Source of the DNA: Anaerolineaceae bacterium
Lineage (GTDB): Bacteria > Chloroflexota > Anaerolineae > Aggregatilineales > Phototrophicaceae
NCBI GenBank assembly: GCA_002699585.1
Contig: PABP01000038.1
Span: forward strand, 868,001 to 932,000
Direction: 5' to 3'
DNA: 64,000 bases
Shown here: positions 26,740-35,584 of the stretch, one piece after another
How positions within the stretch are numbered: the first letter of the stretch is position 1
How the letters are laid out: each line of letters starts with the position of its first letter
Made by a program: the position numbers and the translations under genes
The notes under the pieces: generated by a model
The model's input: the letters and a program-made list of their open reading frames with translations, nothing else
Told to the model about the DNA's origin: nothing
Database searches by the model: none

Positions 26740-28725
26740 ATGACACGTCGTATCTTCTCGATTATGAGCATGCTTGCTGTGGCCATTTTCTTTGCCAGCG
26801 GGTTGCGTGTAGCGGCATTTGAACTCAACGATTTTGAAATCCTCGAATGGCGTTGTGATTCCCTCGATTTTTCTGCTTTTTCCTATGTGGTGGATCGAGA
26901 TAACACAGGCGAGGGCAAAGAAAGCTATTACATGGAAATCGTTGATGGGGCTGGCAATGTGCTGCTGACTCAGGAAAATTTGAGGCCTGTCGGCGCAAGC
27001 AATGATCCTGGCGCAGGAACGCTCGACTTTGACCTGCCTGCTGGGGACAATGTCATCACGCTGACGTGGATCAGCCGTGAAGGTAACGGCCTTGAAGAAG
27101 AGGTCTTCTTTGAGGAGTCAGTCACGCTGGAATGCATCATTGATCCACCCTATCCGCCGACTGCTACCCCCACTGAGACGGAAACGCCGACTGACGTACC
27201 GCCTGGAAGTACTCCAGTACCCCCAACACACACACCAACACCGACCCACACAACCATACCAACCAACACGGACATCCCGACCCAAACTGAAGCGCCAACT
27301 GAAACCAGCCTACCCACGCAGACGTCGACACAAGCGCCAACAGCAACGGCATCCCATACAGATGTGCCAACTTCAACGCCGACTGAAATGGCGACTGTGA
27401 CGGCAACTCCATCGGCGACAGCGACCATGACAGCCACACCTACGTTGACGCAAACAGCAACAATGACCTCGACCGTGACCGCAACAGCAACGCCGACCTC
27501 AACGGAAACATCGACACCAACGGAAACGCCCACGCTGGAACCCACGGCGATTGTCAGCCGATGCAGCGTCAGCGCCCAGGTCATCAGCGACCCATCCGTC
27601 AACACAGCAGTCAACCAGAACGTACTGGATGTGGTATTCGTCGTGGCCAACACGAGTGGCCTGAGCGACGAACTGCGCAAAATTCAGGCGCGTGCACCGG
27701 AAGTTTTCGAGTTGATGGACCGCAACGGCCTGGATTGGCGGGCAGCAGTCGTACTCTATTCCGCAGGGCCGCAGCCAGTCAATCAGGTGCTGGTGAATTT
27801 CAGCAATGATCTCGATGATTTGATGAACGGGCTGTACGGGATTCTAACGGAAGCGCGCAACAGCCAACCGATTGATGCCCTGGACGCCGTCGCAACGAGT
27901 CTACAATTGCCCTGGCGACCTGAAGCACGCAAGGCCGTCATGCTGCTGAGCGATGGTTTCCGTTTAGACATCCGCCCGGAAAAGCCCTACCAACTGATCG
28001 ACATCATCCAGGGTGCAAAAGATGCTGGTGGCGTACGTATCTATAGTTTGCTCACACGTTATGATGAAATCCCGCGCCCACCCTACCTGACAATGGCGGA
28101 TGCGACCCAGGGCGAAGTCATGTCGACGCCTTCAGTCGAGCGCTTCGGAGAGACCTTCACGCGGATCATGGAAACGATCATCAGCCCCTGGATCGGACCG
28201 GGCCAGCAAGCGCAGGTATCCAGTTTGGAGGGGGTGCTGCAAATGCGGACAGTCCCCAGCTTAACGGGCAATGTCATTGGCAATGTCTACCGGGGTGATG
28301 TGGTTACGGTGATCAATGGCCCCATCTTGATCTGTGATAACAGCCTGCGCGAGATTCAGCAGCACGAACTGGTCTGGTGGCAGATCGAGGTGGCCGGTGG
28401 CGTCACAGGCTGGGTACCGGGGCGCGTCAGCAATGAGCCGCAACTGCTGCGCTACAACGAAGCCAACCCCATTACCAGCGTCGTCTGCCAACTCACTACG
28501 GTTGATTCGATCAACATTCGGCGCGAACCGAGTTTGCTCTCCGAAGTGGTATCGATGCGCACCGGCCCCAATCAAATATTGGCCGCCAGCGCCCAGTACG
28601 GCAACCCGGCCAGCGACTGGGAGCACTGGTGGCTGCTGATCGATGGGTACTGGGTACGCCATGACACGGTCAACGAGACGGAAGCCTGCACAACCCTGCC
28701 ATACATCGGGCAACCGCCATCCTAA
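26740..28725 (+). CDS. Secreted protein with Thr/Pro-rich linker, VWA-like domain and SH3-like modules
   Basis: A 661-residue exported protein. The signal peptide ends near residue 26. A beta domain (about 27-135) is followed by a linker of about 130 residues in which Thr, Pro, Ala and Glu dominate (PTATPTETETPT-like repeats). Residues about 305-480 resemble a von Willebrand A domain, with VVFVVANTSG, AVVLYSAG and ARKAVMLLSDGFR. The MIDAS is degenerate, as no D-x-S-x-S is seen. The C-terminus has two SH3-like modules (VLQMRTVPSLTGNVIG and INIRREPSLLSEVV). Cell-surface binding is likely. AAAGG precedes the ATG. The linker is probably glycosylated or disordered. Confidence 0.88.
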   Translation: MTRRIFSIMSMLAVAIFFASGLRVAAFELNDFEILEWRCDSLDFSAFSYVVDRDNTGEGKESYYMEIVDGAGNVLLTQENLRPVGASNDPGAGTLDFDLPAGDNVITLTWISREGNGLEEEVFFEESVTLECIIDPPYPPTATPTETETPTDVPPGSTPVPPTHTPTPTHTTIPTNTDIPTQTEAPTETSLPTQTSTQAPTATASHTDVPTSTPTEMATVTATPSATATMTATPTLTQTATMTSTVTATATPTSTETSTPTETPTLEPTAIVSRCSVSAQVISDPSVNTAVNQNVLDVVFVVANTSGLSDELRKIQARAPEVFELMDRNGLDWRAAVVLYSAGPQPVNQVLVNFSNDLDDLMNGLYGILTEARNSQPIDALDAVATSLQLPWRPEARKAVMLLSDGFRLDIRPEKPYQLIDIIQGAKDAGGVRIYSLLTRYDEIPRPPYLTMADATQGEVMSTPSVERFGETFTRIMETIISPWIGPGQQAQVSSLEGVLQMRTVPSLTGNVIGNVYRGDVVTVINGPILICDNSLREIQQHELVWWQIEVAGGVTGWVPGRVSNEPQLLRYNEANPITSVVCQLTTVDSINIRREPSLLSEVVSMRTGPNQILAASAQYGNPASDWEHWWLLIDGYWVRHDTVNETEACTTLPYIGQPPS

Positions 28726-28776
28726 ATGATGGCAGCGCGCCGCACTTAGTCTAGTTAACCAATAACAGCGCTAATT

Positions 28777-28803
28777 GTGCCACTTGCCGTGTGCAAGTGG
28801 CAC
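28777..28803 (+). terminator. Perfect 11-bp inverted repeat after the VWA/SH3 gene
   Basis: GTGCCACTTGC (28777-28787) pairs with GCAAGTGGCAC (28793-28803), followed by a mixed T-rich stretch ending in TTTT. It is the likely terminator. The rest of the 28726-29132 gap holds nothing I can support. Confidence 0.65.
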
Positions 28804-29132
28804 TTCTATTGGCTTTTATCGGTCGATCTCCGCAATATAAAGCTATATTAATCTGAGACTTATTAAACTTGATAGTGCTCTGATGGGCGTTTGACACTTA
28901 GCTCAGGCTGTGGCATTACAATATTGTTACTTAAAAGTTTAGTCAAAGTATGTAGCGAAATGTTATGCAGCTCACCCCTCACACTCAATAAGCTTGTCAC
29001 TCGACAACGTTCTTTGTCCCGCCCCGCAAATCAAGCGTTTTCCCTCTGCATACATCGCTCTAGCGATAGCCTGGGCCTGATCTCGAATCGTGATGACAAG
29101 CAAAACCCGGTCATCCGAAGGAGAGAAAGGTC

Positions 29133-31046
29133 ATGTTCAAGCGACGTAACCAGACAATAGTCACAGCAATAGCCTCATTCATATTTTCAATTGTGCTGAT
29201 CTTCACAGCGCAGCCTATATCTGCCCAAGACGTCTTCCCAGGCGAACCGGCCTGGTGGGGTGATTCAATCCGGCATATTGGCAGCAAGCCCGACAGACAG
29301 CAGAAGCTGTGGTTCACAGCCAGTGAAGATGGCGAGTATCGCATCAAAATCTGGTGGGGCCAGGATATCGATCCATCTGGTGATCGTCCATTTGATTGCG
29401 ATATAGGCGAGTGTCAGACAGGCGAAACAGGACATGTCACATTAAATGGCACGACGCCTGATGCGGCTATTTACGATATGTCGGATGGTCGCCTGGGATG
29501 GCACCTGGGTTATACGGAGTTGGAGCGCTCGCTTGTCACCAACGATGAAATTTACTCCGTTTACGGCAGCATGAACGATTCGATTAATGTTTATGTTGAA
29601 GTGGAGCGCACATCAGAGCCGCCCCTGAAGACGTCGTTTAGCTGTACCATACCCAACACAATCGGCCTGGAATGGGGACGCTATTATCTGCACGAAGTCA
29701 GAGAGCAAAATCGTGTCGTGCATGTTAAGCACGAAGGCATCGTGATTTCCCCGTTGTCCTATTCCCAGGATTGGGAGAATGATGGTCTGCCGCATCCGAT
29801 CCTAGACGAAGATGGCACTGTCCTGGCAACGTTCATCATTGAATATCACTATGGTGACGACGGCAATATCAGCGATGTCGAGTGCTATATTCCTGAGCCT
29901 GAGAGTGACCAACCTGAGAACGACCAACCAACGAATGATCAACCTGAGAGCACCCAGCCGCATAGCGGCCAAACTGCTTCAGAACCCACACCGCAGCCTG
30001 TTGCCATACCTTACGTCTGTGCCAATACGGAAACGATTGTCAGCACAGCCTATGATCCGCAGTTATATAACATGGTGGCGGAACCTGTTGATCCTAAAAA
30101 TCAGCGCGAATGGGAACTCGTCCGCTATGATGTGGTCACAGAGGATAGCGAACAGGTCGTCGTGTTCGACGATATTCTGACAGACAGCGCCCGTTACAAT
30201 GGCATCGACTTCATGGATGTAGTCAGCCTGGAGCCGAACCACAACTGTATCATCGCCAGCATCGCCACACCTGTCGATGAGCACGCTACAAATGACGTTG
30301 CGCGCGGCAAAGTCTACTTCATTGATTATGGTGGCAACCTGTTGAGCATACTGGAAGATGACCAGTACGATTATGTCCATGTGGAGTGGACCGCCAACTA
30401 TACGGTGATTGCTGTCCGTCGTGAGCAGCAGCCTGATGGCAGTTGGAGCCAGCCACGAGCCTATCTGACGGACCGTACGGGCAGCTTCTGGATTGCGTTG
30501 GGCGAAGGCAGCAACCATCAGAGTCTGAACAATGTCCAAACAGGCGAACCCGTCATCGCTTATACGACAACGCATCAAACATTGGCCTTCTTAACACTGC
30601 GACAGCATCAGGTTGATCGTCAGTGGGATACGGGCTTATCGAGTGATCGCGCTGAGTGGATGCCCGATGGTAGCCGTATCTTCGTTAAATCAGGGGATAT
30701 GTACCATGTGCTTGAGTTCGATAACAGTACAGGCGACATCTACTCCAATACGTTCGAAGCCAGGGATGTGGCCATTGACCCCGAAAATGACGGCGACGTG
30801 ATCGTCAGCAATCCGTTGACGGACAATCGACAGACTTTCCCTGAGTTGGACCGTCTCGAACTGCTGGTAGACCCGGTGGCCGCCCCTATCAATTCAGACT
30901 GGGTGGACCCGCAGGATGGCACATACCAGGCGAATCTGACGCCTGTCTTCGACTTCTTGGACAAGTTGCAAGCATTGCGTCAGCAAGAAGCGCGCACCGT
31001 AGCCCGTACGGCACACTCGCCAATTTTTAGGAGCACGGATGGCTAA
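29133..31046 (+). CDS. Hypothetical secreted protein, possible beta-propeller part
   Basis: A 637-residue exported protein with signal peptide MFKRRNQTIVTAIASFIFS to AQPISAQ (about 32 residues). The N-terminal half is beta-rich with paired Cys (CDIGEC). A spacer near residues 250-285 repeats acid-Asn-Gln-Pro units (SDQP, NDQP, STQP). The C-terminal half has repeated strands with RTGSFWIALG and DRAEWMPDGSRIFVKSG, which resemble TolB-like propeller blades (WSPDG-type). GGAGAGAAAGG lies before the ATG. The gap to the next gene has a weak hairpin at 31111-31134. No enzymatic residues seen, and function is unknown. Confidence 0.8.
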   Translation: MFKRRNQTIVTAIASFIFSIVLIFTAQPISAQDVFPGEPAWWGDSIRHIGSKPDRQQKLWFTASEDGEYRIKIWWGQDIDPSGDRPFDCDIGECQTGETGHVTLNGTTPDAAIYDMSDGRLGWHLGYTELERSLVTNDEIYSVYGSMNDSINVYVEVERTSEPPLKTSFSCTIPNTIGLEWGRYYLHEVREQNRVVHVKHEGIVISPLSYSQDWENDGLPHPILDEDGTVLATFIIEYHYGDDGNISDVECYIPEPESDQPENDQPTNDQPESTQPHSGQTASEPTPQPVAIPYVCANTETIVSTAYDPQLYNMVAEPVDPKNQREWELVRYDVVTEDSEQVVVFDDILTDSARYNGIDFMDVVSLEPNHNCIIASIATPVDEHATNDVARGKVYFIDYGGNLLSILEDDQYDYVHVEWTANYTVIAVRREQQPDGSWSQPRAYLTDRTGSFWIALGEGSNHQSLNNVQTGEPVIAYTTTHQTLAFLTLRQHQVDRQWDTGLSSDRAEWMPDGSRIFVKSGDMYHVLEFDNSTGDIYSNTFEARDVAIDPENDGDVIVSNPLTDNRQTFPELDRLELLVDPVAAPINSDWVDPQDGTYQANLTPVFDFLDKLQALRQQEARTVARTAHSPIFRSTDG

Positions 31047-31209
31047 TGTCCGATAGCTAGTAAGTACCTCAATGAGTGGGCCGCTTACACGACTTTGTCA
31101 TCTAAGAGCAACCGCCGTCCTAAGGGGCGGCGGTCGGTCGTATCATGCGTATAATCAAAGCATGATGACAATCACATTTGGCTAATCACGTTTGGCTAAA
31201 GGATAAGGT

Positions 31210-31992
31210 ATGCGGCATCGGACGATATGGCGATTCAGCAAGTATATTCTGGCGGCGACGGTATTAACTTTAGGATTGGTGGCATGCAGCAGCGAACAAC
31301 AAGCCGCTCCCGCCAGCTTGACACCTGTTCCGACAGCAACTGTCTACACAAGGCCGACACTGCCACCAGTTGCGACTGCCGACGCAACCACAGAGGCGTC
31401 ATTGCCAACGGCCACGCCCACCATCACCTTGCTGGACCCCTTAGTCGATGTCGAAATGCCGCCACCGCTGGACATCAACGTGCCAGAAGGCTGGGGCGCC
31501 GCTTATCGTACCCTCGTATCGAATGAAATTGCCGACATTGGTGTGCTGCCCTTCGCGCTCTATGGTGGCCCGGTGACAGGCGGAGAAGCGCGTATCGTCG
31601 TGTTGTGGGATTTCGCCAGTGTGGTCAGCGGCACCAGCCAGACGACCAACCTGTACATCGATGGGCTGCGACTGCTGCGCCAGCATATCGTGGAACCACA
31701 ATGCAACATCAGCACTGCCGAAGAACGCGATTATTCTGTCGCGGGACAACCCGCACCGGGTACGGTCTTCAGCGCGGTGGATTGCCCGGATAGCTTGCCA
31801 GATACGCGCGGCTGGTTCGTGGGGATCAATGATAGCGGCGTGAATTTCCTCTTTTTTGTTTATACCGAGCCGATGACAGCCATCCCCGGCCCGGCAGAAG
31901 ATGAACTACAAGCCATTCTGGATTCGGTCGTGTTCCATGTGGAAGAAGGCACAACAGCAATCACAGTGCCGACAGAAACGCCAGAGCAGTAA
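31210..31992 (+). CDS. Hypothetical lipoprotein
   Basis: A 260-residue protein with a lipobox LVAC after a signal peptide, so it should be lipid-anchored outside. A Thr/Pro-rich linker (about 30-80) leads to a compact domain with INVPEGWGAAYRTLV and a Cys pair, plus ARIVVLWDFASV. The end again is Thr-rich. The domain resembles DUF-type lipoproteins with an alpha/beta fold that are frequent in this type of genome, but I cannot name it. AAAGG sits 7 bases before the ATG. It probably stands alone. Confidence 0.8.
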   Translation: MRHRTIWRFSKYILAATVLTLGLVACSSEQQAAPASLTPVPTATVYTRPTLPPVATADATTEASLPTATPTITLLDPLVDVEMPPPLDINVPEGWGAAYRTLVSNEIADIGVLPFALYGGPVTGGEARIVVLWDFASVVSGTSQTTNLYIDGLRLLRQHIVEPQCNISTAEERDYSVAGQPAPGTVFSAVDCPDSLPDTRGWFVGINDSGVNFLFFVYTEPMTAIPGPAEDELQAILDSVVFHVEEGTTAITVPTETPEQ

Positions 31993-32009
31993 TCCCAGGC
32001 GCAGGCGCC

Positions 32010-33131
32010 CTAAACGAAACGCCGCAGCAGGGCATCGGTAGAAGCGATCATATCTTCGAAATCGAAGCGCTCGGTGCCGACAGTGGCGTGGGATGCCAGT
32101 TCATCACGGGTGCCGCTGGCGAAAGCGGCTTCAATGGTCGCTGTGAGAGCATCGGCATCGACATAGGGCACAAGGAAGCCATTTTTACCCGGTCGCACGA
32201 CTTCTACATTGCCGCCCTTTTCGCTGGCAATGACGGGCGTCCCCAAACGGAGGCTCTCTAATAGGGAATGCGGCAAGCCTTCGTAGCCGCTGTACAGCGT
32301 GAAATAATCCACAGCCTGCATATATTGATAGAGGGTCGCGCGCGGTAAACGCCCCAGGAACTGCACGCGGTCGCCGAGGTCATGCGCATAGGCTTGTAAA
32401 CGGCCCAACATGGGGCCATCCCCAGCGACGATCAGGCGAATATCTGGCAGGCGCTTGAGGGCCGCAATGATATGCTGCACACCCTTCCAGGGCTCCAATC
32501 GTGCGGCAGCCAGCAGCAGCGGATCTTGTCCGAGGCCGAGCTGCTCGCGGGCCTCTGCCTGCGATAAGCGCTCACCAACCAGCGGCGGCAGCGCGTTATA
32601 GATCACATGCACTTTTTCTTCCGGTACGCCCCACCCATGGACCATGTTCTTGAGGTAATGGCTGGGTACGACGACAGCGTCCATGTTCTGCACCTGGCGC
32701 TGACGCGAGCGCTGCTGTTGCCCAACAATACCTTTATATGATTTACGCTGAAACAGGTCGATATCTTCCTCTGGCGGGACCCAGCCTTTACGAATACAGC
32801 GTTCCCAGGCCTGGTCACCGACAATCTTAATCAAGCGCGGCGTCTTTTTGTCGCCGAGCAGGGGCAGGTCGATGGTATGCGTGTAGACGACATCCGCCCA
32901 TTGCATATGGGGCCGTGACGATAGCGCATAATGCACGCGCCGGATAGGCAGTGCCCTTCGGGGAACGCGCACAACCCGGTACGGATAGACGACCGTATCG
33001 GCCTCGCCATAGGTCAATAGCTCGATGGACCAGCCACGCGCCTGGAGCGCTGGCAGCAGTTCGTATAAATACGTCGCGGGGCCACCCGGCTCCGGGTGGA
33101 AGATTCCAGTTGCAATGAAGAGATTGGGCAT
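32010..33131 (-). CDS. Glycosyltransferase family 4
   Basis: A 373-residue GT-B enzyme. The N-terminal acceptor domain begins FIATGIFHPEPGGPATYLYELLPAL, with the Gly-rich loop. The C-terminal donor domain has LLLAAARLEPWKGVQHIIAAL, then DYFTLYSGYEGLPHSLLESL, which is the E-x(7)-E nucleotide-sugar motif of GT4. ASEKGGNVEVVRPGKNGFLV follows it. It transfers a sugar from a nucleotide donor to a glycan or lipid carrier. No strong ribosome site is visible before the ATG. It is the first gene of a glycan region that runs to 38829, though terminators and strand changes break it up. Confidence 0.92.
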   Translation of the reverse strand: MPNLFIATGIFHPEPGGPATYLYELLPALQARGWSIELLTYGEADTVVYPYRVVRVPRRALPIRRVHYALSSRPHMQWADVVYTHTIDLPLLGDKKTPRLIKIVGDQAWERCIRKGWVPPEEDIDLFQRKSYKGIVGQQQRSRQRQVQNMDAVVVPSHYLKNMVHGWGVPEEKVHVIYNALPPLVGERLSQAEAREQLGLGQDPLLLAAARLEPWKGVQHIIAALKRLPDIRLIVAGDGPMLGRLQAYAHDLGDRVQFLGRLPRATLYQYMQAVDYFTLYSGYEGLPHSLLESLRLGTPVIASEKGGNVEVVRPGKNGFLVPYVDADALTATIEAAFASGTRDELASHATVGTERFDFEDMIASTDALLRRFV

Positions 33132-33304
33132 CGTTTTTGGCCAACGATTTCGTTAAGGTAAATAAGTATCCGCTGATGGATTATAAACACAGGCCAGTGC
33201 TTCACCAACTGCGAGCGTCATACGTTCGAGTGCCAATCATCACATGGGGTACACTTTCGTTTTCTTAATCTGACGGTAAGGCTTTGCTTGCTATACTTGG
33301 GTCT

Positions 33305-33796
33305 ATGACAGAAATTCGCACGCAACACACCCACGACGACCAAACAGCATACGACGCTCAGCATGATGAAGTCTATAATCGTACCGAGTACGATGCGGAC
33401 TACGAAACTGAATACAGTACCGAAGACGCCTACCATAGCGAGGCGTATGATGCGCACGGGTACGAAGGTCAGGAATACGAAGGCGACGTATACGACGATG
33501 GCTATCACGAGCCATATGACGATTACCCGCTAGAAGCTGAAGCCTATGATCCCCACGAAGAGGCTTATGCCGACTACGAAGAACCCGCATATGACGAACA
33601 CATCATCTTTGAAGACCCATATTTTGAGGGGCCACATGAGGATGAAGAGCGCGTCTGGACACGGCAGCGCATTTTGTATCTGATCATCTCGCTAATTGTG
33701 GTCGCCGCGCTGATCCTGCTGCTAGTGCTGCCGCTGGTCAATCAGATTATCAATCCACCGCCGCCGAATATCATCCAACCGGGGAGCATGCTGTAG
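33305..33796 (+). CDS. Acidic Tyr-rich protein with one C-terminal membrane segment
   Basis: A 163-residue protein whose first 110 residues are strongly acidic and Tyr-rich (YDADYETEYSTEDAYHSEAY and similar). There is one hydrophobic segment near 120-145 (ILYLIISLIVVAALILLLVL), then a short PPPPNIIQP tail. The composition is biased but not exact repeats. The orientation leaves the acidic part on the cytosolic face. The ATG at 33305 is preferred, as the TTG at 33284 has no better ribosome site. It might be a membrane-tethered disordered region that binds cations or basic proteins. No domain is recognised. Confidence 0.7.
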   Translation: MTEIRTQHTHDDQTAYDAQHDEVYNRTEYDADYETEYSTEDAYHSEAYDAHGYEGQEYEGDVYDDGYHEPYDDYPLEAEAYDPHEEAYADYEEPAYDEHIIFEDPYFEGPHEDEERVWTRQRILYLIISLIVVAALILLLVLPLVNQIINPPPPNIIQPGSML

Positions 33797-33846
33797 TTCC
33801 TTGCCCTTCTGGCTGCAACAACCGCTACAAATTGAATACGAGAATC

Positions 33847-33881
33847 AAAAATGCCGCTTGAGTATCATCAGCGGCATTTTT
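33847..33881. terminator. Bidirectional terminator between 33305 and the GT2 gene
   Basis: A perfect 12-bp stem: AAAAATGCCGCT (33847-33858) with AGCGGCATTTTT (33870-33881). The T and A runs serve both directions. Confidence 0.9.
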
Positions 33882-33902
33882 GCAATGGAGATATCACGGA
33901 AC

Positions 33903-35324
33903 TTATGAGGTTACAAATACCGATTCGGATTCTTTTTTGACAACATAGAAATCCTTGGGTGGGTTGATCAGGCCGTAGAGCACGCTGACAGATTCCATCA
34001 TCGAGAAGACGGGGATCAATATGACTTGCAGCATGAGCAAGCCGACAAAGCGTGCGCGGCCATCAGCCATTGAGAAGGTGCGCGTGAAGCCGATGACATA
34101 GAGCGTCACGTAGTATAAGAAGGATACGCCGCCGATGATGGCTAACCAGGCCGGTGTGCCTGTCGGAACAACCATGTTGAGGAAGACCATCGCAATGCAC
34201 AACCAGCTCACCGACCACATGACCATGAATGTCGCCAGGACGCGGCGGTGCTTGAAGGGAATATCCTTTGAGAGCGCACAAGCCCACAGGCCGCCAAACC
34301 AGCGATGGCGCTGCTTGATGAAATCACGGACGGTGAAAGGCGATTTTTCGTACATGAAGGCGTTGATAAAGGCGAATTCCACACCCTGGCTCTGGGCGAT
34401 CAAGGCGAAGAAGGCATCTTCGGTGATGCTGGCAGCTGGGCCATGATCGAAGCCAATTTTGGATTCCACACCGCTGTTGATGACGATAAACGAGCCGTGA
34501 ATGCCCATATTGGCTTTGCCCATTTCGTACTGCAAACGGAAGCGACCATAATCATCGCCCACGCGGATGGAATCGGCCAGCGTGGTCAGCCAGTTGACGA
34601 TGCGACCGCGTCCGTAGATGATGACGCCCTGTCCGATGCGCGGCATGGCATGCAGGCCACGACGCACAGCCAGATATTCATCAATCACGAAGTTCTGGAT
34701 GCGACGCACGGTATCGTTGTCGAAGCGCGTTTCTTCATCCAGATGGATGATCCAATCCTCATCACGAGCTTGGCTAGCCATAGTCGCGTACTGTAACGCA
34801 CGGGCCTTGTATTTGGTGCCTTTGGCCGGGTGATAATCTTCCGGCACAACAATGACTTCTACCTGGCCATCGTAGTCATCAATCGGCAGTGGATTGTCGC
34901 TGACGATTTCAAGTTTCCAGTTGCCATAGGGCAGGCTGTCTTGCAGCACGCCGTAGCTATCGGCGATGACATCAGCCACCAGGCGCGGGTTCTGGCCACG
35001 GGTGACGTAACGGAAATAAAGCACCTGGGACATCGAGCGGATGGAGGGCTGCCGAGGCCGTACAAAAACCGGGTAGCGCACATAAGAGAAGAAGTTAAGG
35101 ATGGCATATGGGAAAGGAATCAACCAAAACAGCTTGAGCGTGTTAAACAACGATTCGATCCATTCAGGGCGATCACTGGGAAAATTAATCTCAGAGAAGA
35201 TGAACCCGTATAAGATACCAATCGCTGTGGAAACAAGGAGCAGCGAATAATAGCTGATATGCAACCAACGAAAGTTGACCGCACTCGTGATCTTTTGGGT
35301 ATCGAAGAATGAACCTAGCTGCAT
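33903..35324 (-). CDS. Egghead-like glycosyltransferase family 2, integral membrane
   Basis: A 473-residue polytopic enzyme. Two membrane segments (about 22-85) precede a GT2 domain with EVIVVPEDY, DEDWIIHLDEETRFDND (donor/metal site), SITEDAFFALIA (acidic base) and QRHRWFGGLWAC, the Q-x-x-R-W motif of processive or membrane GT2 enzymes. Three or four C-terminal membrane segments follow. The pattern resembles Drosophila Egghead beta-mannosyltransferase. The ATG at 35324 has AAAGG 8 bases upstream. It likely makes a lipid-linked or exported glycan. The upstream spacer carries a TACGTA site cluster. Confidence 0.9.
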   Translation of the reverse strand: MQLGSFFDTQKITSAVNFRWLHISYYSLLLVSTAIGILYGFIFSEINFPSDRPEWIESLFNTLKLFWLIPFPYAILNFFSYVRYPVFVRPRQPSIRSMSQVLYFRYVTRGQNPRLVADVIADSYGVLQDSLPYGNWKLEIVSDNPLPIDDYDGQVEVIVVPEDYHPAKGTKYKARALQYATMASQARDEDWIIHLDEETRFDNDTVRRIQNFVIDEYLAVRRGLHAMPRIGQGVIIYGRGRIVNWLTTLADSIRVGDDYGRFRLQYEMGKANMGIHGSFIVINSGVESKIGFDHGPAASITEDAFFALIAQSQGVEFAFINAFMYEKSPFTVRDFIKQRHRWFGGLWACALSKDIPFKHRRVLATFMVMWSVSWLCIAMVFLNMVVPTGTPAWLAIIGGVSFLYYVTLYVIGFTRTFSMADGRARFVGLLMLQVILIPVFSMMESVSVLYGLINPPKDFYVVKKESESVFVTS

Positions 35325-35370
35325 TGATTTAACCTTTAGCATTACAAGGAATTAACCTATAACTCTATTC

Positions 35371-35540
35371 TATACGTGTTAATACGTAGGTAAAACACGT
35401 ATATGCGTAAGGTTAAGTTAGGAAATAGTCTGTTTTTGGTATGCATTTTGTTATATTTGACAAACATCATCTACGTAGCATTACGTATAACTTACGTAAT
35501 ACACAGTTAGACTAGGTGAAGTGGCGTGTTCTACGTGTAA
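35371..35540 (-). promoter_or_regulatory. TACGTA-rich candidate operator cluster upstream of the Egghead-like gene
   Basis: TATACGTGTT (35371-35380) and AACACGTATA (35394-35403) are a perfect inverted repeat around TACGTA (35383-35388). A second cluster has TACGTA at 35472, 35482 and 35493, spaced 10 and 11 bases, and CTACGTGTAA at 35531. A minus-strand TTTACC with TAGAAT 16 bases on falls within the first block. Confidence 0.55.
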
Positions 35541-35584
35541 ATTTACTTCCGGGAGAGCGAAAAGGCCGCCCCAGACAGTGAAAT

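Noticed and set aside
27150-27680. Val/Gly-rich ORF antisense to the Thr/Pro linker
   Set aside because: The complement of Thr/Pro codons gives Val/Gly runs. This is an artefact.
28891-29160. 89-residue ORF before the secreted protein at 29133
   Set aside because: It overlaps the well-supported start at 29133 and has no ribosome site or pattern.
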